Origin: Chitinibacter sp. SCUT-21
GTDB taxonomy: Bacteria > Pseudomonadota > Gammaproteobacteria > Burkholderiales > Chitinibacteraceae
Length of the DNA: 64,000 nt
NCBI GenBank assembly: GCA_041874755.1
Contig: CP102611.1
Location: 434,001-498,000 of the forward strand
Direction: 5' to 3'
The first letter of the stretch is position 1. The number at the start of each line of letters is the position of its first letter. Positions 27,032 through 33,977 of the stretch are shown here, piece after piece. Below the pieces are notes generated by a model. The model ran no database searches and was not told the origin of the DNA. It saw only the letters and a list, made by a program, of their open reading frames with translations. Both the position numbers and the translations under genes were made by a program.

Positions 27032-28333
27032 ATGATGACCACAGCGCACAGGATTGCCTATTTAGTTAGTAGCTACCCTGCAGCATCGCATGTGTTTATC
27101 TTGCGCGAAGTATTGGGGCTCAGGGAGCGTGGTTTTGACATTCAAACCCTGAGCATCAACGCCGATCAGCGTGATAGCGCCAACTTGAACGAACAAGAGC
27201 GCGCAGAGCAACTGAACACCATTGTGATCAAAAATTGGCCCCGATTGCATTTGTGCTCTGCGCTGGTGCTGATGTTATTAAGTAGCCGCATGGATAGCCT
27301 TAAAGCCCTTTACCAAAGCTGGTGCTGGGCCAAACAGGGTTGGCGGGGCCATCTGTGGGCACTGGCCTACTGGGTTGAGGCGATGCTGGTTGCATACACC
27401 CTAAAAACCAAACAAATTAATCATTTGCATGTGCATTTTGGTAATGAAGCCGCCTTGGTCGGAGCCCTAAGCAAGCGCATTTGTCATTGCCAACTTAGTT
27501 ACACCATCCACGGCCCTGATGAATTTTTCGACGTGAGCGGCCAACAATTGCGCGCCAAGATTAACGCGGCAGACTTAATCATTTGCATTAGCCAGTTTGC
27601 CCGCGCTCAACTGATGCGCATTAGCGAAATAACACAATGGCGCAAAATGCAGCTCGTTCGACTCGGCGTAGCGCCTGACTACGCAGCAACATGCAATAAG
27701 GAACAAAACCGTGCCGCCCAAGCCAACATCTTGTGCGTTGGACGACTCTGCATCAACAAAGGTCAACGGGTATTGCTACAAGCCTTAGCATTATTAGCGC
27801 GTAAAAATATATACCCCCATGCCACTCTCGTAGGCACCGGAGATGATCTAACTACGTTGCAAGAGCTCACACTCACGCTAGGCCTTAGTCAGCAAGTGCA
27901 GTTTTTAGGCGCGCTCAATGCTCAGGCCGTACGCGATCTCTATCAGGATGCCACCCTTTTTGTGCTACCCAGCTTTGCCGAAGGCATTCCCGTCGTGTTA
28001 ATGGAAGCCATGGCCAGCGGCGTGCCCTGCATTAGCACGCAGATCAATGGGATACCCGAGTTGATTTCCGACGAAAAGACAGGGCTATTGGTCAGCGCAG
28101 GCGACGCCGACGCACTTAGCCTTGCCATCGCGCGTTTACTTGAGCAGCCAGCGCTCGCGCAGCAACTAGCCAACGCGGCCAAACATCAACTTCGCCAGCA
28201 CTATCACTTAGCACACAACCTTGATCAACTCGCGATGCATTTTCGCGGCCTACAGCAGGAGCTGGATCATGCTAAATACCATCATGCGACATATACGGCA
28301 TCAGGTATCGCGCCAAGCCTTAAATCACAATAG
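27032..28333 (+). CDS. Glycosyltransferase family 4 protein (WcaL-like)
   Basis: 433 residues. GAGGAG lies three bases before the first ATG and six before a second ATG at 27035, which is better spaced and may be the true start. The N-terminal YLVSSYPAASHVFILREVLGL and the central HVHFGNEAA and YTIHGPDEFF are typical of colanic-acid WcaL-type enzymes. The C-terminal domain has NILCVGRLCINKGQ and PSFAEGIPVVLMEAMASGVPCI. A gap of 97 bases with no clear terminator precedes it. It adds a sugar to the growing repeat unit. Its last 65 bases overlap the next gene. Confidence 0.92.
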   Translation: MMTTAHRIAYLVSSYPAASHVFILREVLGLRERGFDIQTLSINADQRDSANLNEQERAEQLNTIVIKNWPRLHLCSALVLMLLSSRMDSLKALYQSWCWAKQGWRGHLWALAYWVEAMLVAYTLKTKQINHLHVHFGNEAALVGALSKRICHCQLSYTIHGPDEFFDVSGQQLRAKINAADLIICISQFARAQLMRISEITQWRKMQLVRLGVAPDYAATCNKEQNRAAQANILCVGRLCINKGQRVLLQALALLARKNIYPHATLVGTGDDLTTLQELTLTLGLSQQVQFLGALNAQAVRDLYQDATLFVLPSFAEGIPVVLMEAMASGVPCISTQINGIPELISDEKTGLLVSAGDADALSLAIARLLEQPALAQQLANAAKHQLRQHYHLAHNLDQLAMHFRGLQQELDHAKYHHATYTASGIAPSLKSQ

Positions 28334-28901
28334 GCTTGTGGGGCTATACCGTAAGATTTGTCAGCCTTTCGGTGAAGAATGGGCTCAATATCTAAAACGC
28401 TGGGGAGGTCTGTACCACATGGGGGACGCTTGCTCGATCAACATGAATGTCACCATTACCGACCCCAGCTATGTACGCTTAGGCAACAACGTGCGGCTCA
28501 GTGGCTGCACGCTGTTTGGGCATGATGGCTCAGTCAATATGGTTAATATGGCCTTTGGTCTAAATCTTGATCATGTAGGCAAAATCGACATTAAAGACAA
28601 TGTGTTTATCGGCCATCAAGCAATTATCCTGCCCGGCGTAACGATAGGCCCCAACGCGATTGTCGCCGCGAATTCGGTGGTCACTCATGATGTCGCGCCC
28701 AACTCCGTTGTGGGGGGGACTCCCGCTAAGGTACTTTGCTCACTGGAAGACTGGATTGCACGCATCCAAGCGGCCAACCGTGATTTGCCTTGGGCGGCCG
28801 AATTTGCCAAACGCCACAGTGTGCTAGAGCCTGAAAGTGCCGAACTCAAAAAGGCTCGCCTGCAGGCCTTCTATCCAGAAGGAGTTCATCATGCTCATTG
28901 A
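28269..28901 (+). CDS. Left-handed beta-helix acetyltransferase
   Basis: 210 residues from the ATG at 28269, preceded by GGAGCTGGATC; earlier in-frame codons have no RBS. Hexapeptide repeats begin near residue 60 (VTITDPSYVRLGNNVRLSGC) and end VFIGHQAIILPGVTIGPNAIVAANSVV...GGTPAKVL, the closing signature of the family. A FGHDG stretch may hold the active-site His. It overlaps the preceding glycosyltransferase by 65 bases and the next gene by 11. O-acetylation of the polymer is the likely job; the acceptor sugar is unknown. Confidence 0.88.
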   Translation: MLNTIMRHIRHQVSRQALNHNRLVGLYRKICQPFGEEWAQYLKRWGGLYHMGDACSINMNVTITDPSYVRLGNNVRLSGCTLFGHDGSVNMVNMAFGLNLDHVGKIDIKDNVFIGHQAIILPGVTIGPNAIVAANSVVTHDVAPNSVVGGTPAKVLCSLEDWIARIQAANRDLPWAAEFAKRHSVLEPESAELKKARLQAFYPEGVHHAH

Positions 28902-30081
28902 TGCCATCCATACCACACTCAGTATTGCTGGCAGCGCTGCGGCAGTATTTACCCTACCAGGTACATGGGCGCTCGCCCGCTGGACTTGGGCTGCAAGACG
29001 GCAGTCCGCGGCGACAGGCGACAAACAATCCGACACGCCGATTTTAATTTTGGTGCCCGCCCACAATGAGGCCAGCACACTACCCAAAACCTTGCCGAGA
29101 CTGGTTGCTCAAGCTGAACGTGATGGGCGTTGCGCAGTACTAGTTATCGCAGATAACTGCAGCGACAATACCGCTGAAGTTGCACGCTCACTAGGGGCCA
29201 TGACCTTGTGCCGCAATAACACCCAATTGCGCGGCAAGGGTCATGCCCTAGCCTATGCTTTTAATGCCTTCGCGAACTACCCCTGGTATTTGATCGTTGA
29301 TGCGGACAGCACTTTAGACGAACACTATCTCGCCCAATTACGCCGAAAAATTGCCACTCAGCCCGATGCTATCCAAAGCCGCTATGAACCGAGCTGCGCC
29401 ATACAAGACCCCTTAGCTGACTTAAAGCGTTGGGCGCTGCGCGCTTTTAACGTGGTTCGACAACGTGGCCGCGCCAATCTAGGGCAAAGCGTTAGTTTAT
29501 TGGGTAACGGTTTCGCCATTTCAGCGCATACCCTGGCGCAAGTGCCATTTCAAGCTGGATCGATCGTCGAGGACTTCGAGTACCAACTCAAGCTACAAGC
29601 GCACGGGCTTAAAATTAGTTGGTTAGAAGATTCGTGCGTGCATGGTGAGATGCCGCAAGGCAAAGGCGAGCAAACCCAACGTGTTCGCTGGGAAGGTGGC
29701 AGACTGGCGATGCTGCGCCAATATTTCATGCCCTCCTGCAAAGCCTTGGTGCGTGGTCAGCGACAATATGGCTTAGCCCTCGAAGAGCTGATGTTACTCC
29801 CGTTAAATTTGCATCTAGCTTTGCTGTTGCTCGCAACCCTAAGCACTAACCCAATCAGTATTCTTGGCCTAGCAGGCATTGTTGTGATGCTTGGTCATAT
29901 AGGCTTGGCGCTATCCGAATTAAAACCGCAACAGCGAATGGGCGCGCTGGCAGGTTTTCCGCGCTATTTTTTATGGAAACTAGCCCAATTACCGGCCATT
30001 TTACGCAGCAGTGCTAAAGATACCCCTTGGTTACGCTCTGAGCGTCAAGCAGATGGAGGAATTCGCAATGAAAGCCACTGA
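28891..30081 (+). CDS. Membrane glycosyltransferase family 2 protein
   Basis: 396 residues from the ATG at 28891 (AAGGAG eight bases before). A membrane segment lies near the N-terminus and one or two near 310-345. The GT-A core shows ILILVPAHNEASTLPKT, VIADNCSDNT, the metal-binding LIVDADST and the acceptor-site EDFEYQLKL. QTQRVRW matches the Q(Q/R)xRW motif of processive or membrane-bound GT2 enzymes. It may build part of the repeat unit or extend it. It overlaps both neighbours by 11-14 bases. Confidence 0.9.
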   Translation: MLIDAIHTTLSIAGSAAAVFTLPGTWALARWTWAARRQSAATGDKQSDTPILILVPAHNEASTLPKTLPRLVAQAERDGRCAVLVIADNCSDNTAEVARSLGAMTLCRNNTQLRGKGHALAYAFNAFANYPWYLIVDADSTLDEHYLAQLRRKIATQPDAIQSRYEPSCAIQDPLADLKRWALRAFNVVRQRGRANLGQSVSLLGNGFAISAHTLAQVPFQAGSIVEDFEYQLKLQAHGLKISWLEDSCVHGEMPQGKGEQTQRVRWEGGRLAMLRQYFMPSCKALVRGQRQYGLALEELMLLPLNLHLALLLLATLSTNPISILGLAGIVVMLGHIGLALSELKPQQRMGALAGFPRYFLWKLAQLPAILRSSAKDTPWLRSERQADGGIRNESH

Positions 30082-31063
30082 CAACATCGATTTGAGCGTT
30101 GTTGTAGTTAGCTACAACAATGCACCCGAAATCGCCGAATGCATTTCAAGCATACAAGCAGCTTGTGGTGCGATTCGTCATGAAATTATCGTGGTGGATA
30201 ATGCCAGCCAAGACGGGTGTGCCGCGCTGGTACGGAAAAACTTTACCGCAGTCACCGTCATCGCCAGCCCAATTAATTTAGGGTTTGCCGCTGGCAATAA
30301 TCTGGCATTTAAGCAAGCACGGGGCAGTTATATCGCCTTGGTCAATCCTGATGCACGCCCAGCGGAAAACTCATTAGCTCAGGCTGTAACTTGGATGAGC
30401 ACCCACCCTAAAGTGGGTTTGGCGGGAGGGCGGCTATTGGCTGAAGACGGGCACGATCAACCCTCAGCGCGCTGCTTTCCGTCCTTATTAAATGATTTTC
30501 TGGCCATCAGTGGCCTTGCCGCACGTTACGCACAGCACCGCTTCTTCGGCCGTTTTGATCGAACCTGGGCCGACCCCAGCATGGCGGCAAAAGTGGATTG
30601 GGTGCCTGGCGCTTTTGCCATCATTAGTTATGCCGCACTGCGCAAGGTAGGCGTTTTTGATGAGCGTTTTTTCCTATATTACGAAGAAGTGGATCTGTGC
30701 CGCCGCCTAAAACAGCATGGCTATGAAGTTTGGTATCAACCACAGTGGCGTGCGATTCACATTGGCGGCGTTTCATCGCGCCGCGTAGCGGGTGAGCATT
30801 TCAATCGTCACGGCAGCCAACTGTCTTTATGGCGAATGCGCAGCACCCTACTGTATTTCCGTAAGCATCACGGTTGGCTGATTGCCAAGCTAGACAGCTT
30901 GCTGGAACAAAACTGGCATCGCATACGGCAATGGCGCAATCAAAATTCAGCACGCACACAAGCGGGCGAAAAAGCCACCGAATCGAGTGCCTTACGGCTG
31001 TTGTTGCAAAAAGCTTGGAACGAAACGCTTGGCGGTCAGCAATCACCACCTACGCCGTGGTAA
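30068..31063 (+). CDS. Glycosyltransferase family 2 (rhamnosyltransferase-like)
   Basis: 331 residues from the ATG at 30068, with GGAGGA upstream. LSVVVVSYNNAPEIAECI, VVDNASQDGC, SPINLGFAAGNNLAFKQA and YIALVNPDA are diagnostic of the WcaA/WbbL-type GT2 subgroup, and RFFLYYEEVDLCRRLKQHGYEV is its acceptor-side motif. Many characterised members add rhamnose, but no rhamnose synthesis genes lie in the window. The C-terminal basic tail may contact the membrane. It overlaps the preceding gene by 14 bases. Confidence 0.9.
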   Translation: MKATDNIDLSVVVVSYNNAPEIAECISSIQAACGAIRHEIIVVDNASQDGCAALVRKNFTAVTVIASPINLGFAAGNNLAFKQARGSYIALVNPDARPAENSLAQAVTWMSTHPKVGLAGGRLLAEDGHDQPSARCFPSLLNDFLAISGLAARYAQHRFFGRFDRTWADPSMAAKVDWVPGAFAIISYAALRKVGVFDERFFLYYEEVDLCRRLKQHGYEVWYQPQWRAIHIGGVSSRRVAGEHFNRHGSQLSLWRMRSTLLYFRKHHGWLIAKLDSLLEQNWHRIRQWRNQNSARTQAGEKATESSALRLLLQKAWNETLGGQQSPPTPW

Positions 31064-31074
31064 AGGAGCGCATC

Positions 31075-31590
31075 ATGTTCGAATTGATCCGTGAGGACTG
31101 GCAAACCTACCAGCGCGACCCATGGCGCCAAGGTTTATGGGTCATGCTGGTGTATCGCTTTGGCCGCTGGCGCTATGGTATTCGCAACCCCATCTTGCGC
31201 AAACTGTGTTCACTGCTATACAAATGGCTCAAGATTGTAAGCCAAATCCTTACCGGCATCGATTTGCCGTGCGAAACCCAAGTTGGACGTCGCCTGCGCA
31301 TTGATCATTTTGGCGGCGTCATTATTAGTGGCGATGCGATTATTGGTGACGATGTGATCTTGCGCCACGGCGTCACACTGGGGTTAAAACATGAAGGAGA
31401 ACGCGGCGCGCCGCGCTTGGGGCATAAAGTTGAAGTGGGCGCTGGCGCCAAGATCTTGGGCGATATTGCCATTGGTGATGGCGCTAAAATTGGCGCCAAT
31501 GCGGTGGTTTTGCACGATGTACCGGCCGGTGCGATTGCGGTTGGCATCCCCGCTAAAATCATTTCTCAGCGGGGGCTAAGTGATGTTTAA
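31075..31590 (+). CDS. Serine acetyltransferase-like beta-helix protein
   Basis: 171 residues from the ATG at 31075 (AAAGGAGCGCATC before it); the long in-frame stretch upstream is noncoding overlap with the previous gene. N-terminal helices (MFELIREDWQTYQRDPWRQG) and the beta-helix with RLRIDHFGGVIISG, ILRHGVTLGLKHEGERGAPRLGHKVEVGAGAKILG match CysE/WcaB-type acetyltransferases, including the active-site HFGG and HGVTLG histidines. In this locus it is more likely to acetylate a sugar than serine. Its end overlaps the PilZ gene by eight bases. Confidence 0.88.
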   Translation: MFELIREDWQTYQRDPWRQGLWVMLVYRFGRWRYGIRNPILRKLCSLLYKWLKIVSQILTGIDLPCETQVGRRLRIDHFGGVIISGDAIIGDDVILRHGVTLGLKHEGERGAPRLGHKVEVGAGAKILGDIAIGDGAKIGANAVVLHDVPAGAIAVGIPAKIISQRGLSDV

Positions 31591-32314
31591 TTTGGCCCGT
31601 ATTCTGCACTTTGCTACTCACAATACAGCAGAGGCCCAATCGAAAGACTTGCCCTGCCCAGATGTCGTGCGAGACCCGCGCGCCATCTTAGATCGCTTAA
31701 CTGCACAAGCCCAGCTGGCACAACAAGGCGGGCTAATGGCCATGCTTGAAGGCGATACACAGGCCATTCGAGTCAATAAAATGATCATCCACCCCCAAGG
31801 GCAAATGATTAGCATTGAATTGATGCCCCAAGAGGATGAAATAGTCGGGCAACAATTGACGCTGATTGGCCTATGGCATGAAAACAAATTAGCTTTTTCA
31901 GTTGAAATATTACAAAAGCTAAGCCTAAACAACTATTTAATCAGCTGGCCCAAAGAGCTACTCGAAACTACGGGGCGCGACTATTTTCGTGTTCACGCCC
32001 AACACAAAGAATTCGTCAGCATAAAAGTGGACGATCACACCATTTGCGCACAGTTATATGACTTAAGCGAAGGCGGGATTGGCGTTAAAATCGAGAATCA
32101 AAAATCGCTGTGCTTGTGCAAACAGCCTCTGCAATGGCTTGAAATTCACTTAGCCAATTACAGTTTGACCCTACATTGCCGGCTATGTAACCAGTTGGTC
32201 GATCAGACGCTTGGCACGAGTCGATTGGGCTTTGCTTTTATTTCACTCAATGAGCCGCAAGCGCTGATTATTCGTAAAATCATGCTCCAATTACAAGCGC
32301 GCCAGCCTACCTAA
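31583..32314 (+). CDS. PilZ-domain c-di-GMP receptor (YcgR-like)
   Basis: 243 residues from the ATG at 31583. The C-terminal PilZ domain has both c-di-GMP motifs: RxxxR as R132-D-Y-F-R136, and DxSxxG as DLSEGGIG about 30 residues later. The N-terminal part (about 20-125) resembles the YcgR N-domain beta-barrel. It is cytosolic with no membrane segment. As the last gene of the tightly overlapping run before the STAS gene, it is placed to link c-di-GMP to activity of the polysaccharide machinery, as PilZ proteins do in alginate and cellulose systems. The target protein is not known. Confidence 0.88.
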   Translation: MFNLARILHFATHNTAEAQSKDLPCPDVVRDPRAILDRLTAQAQLAQQGGLMAMLEGDTQAIRVNKMIIHPQGQMISIELMPQEDEIVGQQLTLIGLWHENKLAFSVEILQKLSLNNYLISWPKELLETTGRDYFRVHAQHKEFVSIKVDDHTICAQLYDLSEGGIGVKIENQKSLCLCKQPLQWLEIHLANYSLTLHCRLCNQLVDQTLGTSRLGFAFISLNEPQALIIRKIMLQLQARQPT

Positions 32315-32375
32315 GCCCTACTCAATTTTAAGTTTTACACTCCCGTCACAATCCACACCTCTTGCTCGACTTTAA

Positions 32376-32406
32376 TAGCAACAAGACCTCATCGGTCGTA
32401 TTGCTA
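32376..32406 (+). promoter_or_regulatory. Leader hairpin before the STAS gene
   Basis: TAGCAA (32376-32381) pairs with TTGCTA (32401-32406), and inside it GACC (32385-32388) pairs with GGTC (32394-32397), with a symmetric 3x3 internal loop. The hairpin ends exactly where the AAGGAG ribosome binding site begins. It could pace translation or protect the mRNA end; no T run follows, so it is not a terminator. Confidence 0.5.
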
Positions 32407-32417
32407 AGGAGAGCATC

Positions 32418-32756
32418 ATGAATCTGATCAATAGCCACCAGCAAGATGACTTAACCGTCATTTCTTTCAATATCAACAACCTCGATGCCGGCAATGCCGA
32501 TGCGTTTCGCAAGCAAGTTCGCCCGGTGCTTGAGGAATCGAAAAAAGTCGCCATCGACATGTCGGCTTTGCAGTTTGTCGATAGCTCAGGCCTTGGTGCC
32601 CTCCTGTCGTGCCTGCGTTTTTGCAATGAAAACGGCGGCAGTTTGGTGCTATTTGGTTTGCAACGCACCGTCACCGCGCTGTTTGAGTTAATGCGCATGC
32701 ATCGCGTGTTTAATCTGTTTACCTCGATTGACGAAATCGTTGGAGCATTATCATGA
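32418..32756 (+). CDS. STAS-domain anti-anti-sigma-like protein
   Basis: 112 residues; AAGGAG precedes the ATG. It is a lone STAS domain of SpoIIAA/RsbV type: a VAIDMSALQFVDSSGLGALLS segment places the phosphorylatable serine at 56 or 57, after Asp 55. Such proteins are phosphorylated by RsbW-type HATPase kinases and dephosphorylated by PP2C phosphatases, and in the unphosphorylated form they capture a partner. The protein at 11344-13371 contains both such activities, so this is its likely substrate. It overlaps the nucleotidyltransferase gene as ATGA, tying the switch to precursor supply. Confidence 0.92.
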   Translation: MNLINSHQQDDLTVISFNINNLDAGNADAFRKQVRPVLEESKKVAIDMSALQFVDSSGLGALLSCLRFCNENGGSLVLFGLQRTVTALFELMRMHRVFNLFTSIDEIVGALS

Positions 32757-33970
32757 AAGCGCTGATTCTTGCGGCGGGCAAAGGCACTCGCCTCATGCCA
32801 CTAAGCCGCGATTGCCCCAAACCGATGCTACCCATTTTGGATAAGCCTGTCCTTGAATGCTTGATCGAGCATTTAGCCAGCCAAGGCGTAACGCAAATTG
32901 TGATTAACACCAGCTATTTGGCGCCAGAAATCGAAAATTATTTCGCTAGTGGTCGTCGCTGGGGCGTTGAATTGGCGTTTAGTTATGAAGGCTTTGAGGA
33001 AGACGGCGTATTGCATGAAGAACCTCTGGGCTCGGCTGGCACAATCCGCCGCATTCAACAACACTCGGGCTTTTTTGACGATACCTTTATCGTTATGTGT
33101 GGCGATGCACTGCTCGATCTAGATTTGCGCGCACTCGTAGCCGCGCATCACCAAACCGGCGCTTTAGCCACCTTGGCGTTAACCCGCGTTAGCGAGGACA
33201 AAGTCTCACAATACGGCGTGGCGGTGCTCGATGATTTGGGTCGGATTATGTCATTCCAAGAAAAACCCAAACCACATGAAGCGCTGAGCAACTTAGTCAA
33301 TACCGGGGTGTATGTCTTTGAACCCGAAATCATCAAATACATTCCAGAACATACCCCGTATGACTTGGGTAGCGAAGTATTCCCAGCGCTGGCGCGCGAT
33401 GGCCGTGCGATTTATGGTGTTGAGATGAATTTTAATTGGATCGACATTGGCCGCGTTGCCGATTACTACAGCGTGCAAATGCAAGCGATTGCCGGTGAGT
33501 TGCCTAATATTCCCCGCCTCGGTAAAGAAATCCTGCCCAATGTATTTGTGGGCGCCAATACCCGCTTTGACCCGCGACGTTGCCATATCGAAGGCCCGAT
33601 TGTGATTGCCGACAGCGTCACAATAGAAGACGGCGCAACATTGATCGGCCCACTATTTATTGGTCGCGGCTCAGTGATCGAACGCGGCGCGCATCTGGAA
33701 CGCAGCTTGGTATTTGAATACACCCGCGTCGGTGCGCAAGCCACTTTAAGCCATGTGCTGGCTAGTGGGCGTTGGTGCGCACAACCTGATGGGCTAACGA
33801 TAGATCCGCAAAAAACGGGGATCGCGTGGATTCTGGCCGATAGCCGCACGCCACGAAAATGGCTGAATCAACAAGAGCAATTATTTCTGGAGCAAATCGA
33901 CGACTTTCCTCCGGTGTGCGAGTTGATAGAAAACATGCGCCGCGAACCTGCGTTTTCACGCCCTTGGTAA
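32753..33970 (+). CDS. Sugar-1-phosphate nucleotidyltransferase with beta-helix (mannose-1-P guanylyltransferase-like)
   Basis: 405 residues. The N-terminal catalytic domain has ALILAAGKGTRLMPLS and CPKPMLPI (nucleotide and phosphate binding), MCGDALLDLD at the metal site, FQEKP and NTGVYVFEP. After about residue 240 a left-handed beta-helix follows (VFVGANTRFDP, IVIADSVTIEDGATLIGPLFIG), then a C-terminal extension of 90 residues. It makes an NDP-sugar donor; sequence style favours GDP-mannose but UTP- or dTTP-using relatives are close. It is translationally coupled to the STAS gene. Confidence 0.88.
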   Translation: MKALILAAGKGTRLMPLSRDCPKPMLPILDKPVLECLIEHLASQGVTQIVINTSYLAPEIENYFASGRRWGVELAFSYEGFEEDGVLHEEPLGSAGTIRRIQQHSGFFDDTFIVMCGDALLDLDLRALVAAHHQTGALATLALTRVSEDKVSQYGVAVLDDLGRIMSFQEKPKPHEALSNLVNTGVYVFEPEIIKYIPEHTPYDLGSEVFPALARDGRAIYGVEMNFNWIDIGRVADYYSVQMQAIAGELPNIPRLGKEILPNVFVGANTRFDPRRCHIEGPIVIADSVTIEDGATLIGPLFIGRGSVIERGAHLERSLVFEYTRVGAQATLSHVLASGRWCAQPDGLTIDPQKTGIAWILADSRTPRKWLNQQEQLFLEQIDDFPPVCELIENMRREPAFSRPW

Positions 33971-33977
33971 CACAGCC

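Noticed and set aside
28221-28268. Earlier start for the beta-helix acetyltransferase
   Set aside because: The stretch lies within the preceding glycosyltransferase gene and has no RBS, whereas GGAG precedes 28269.
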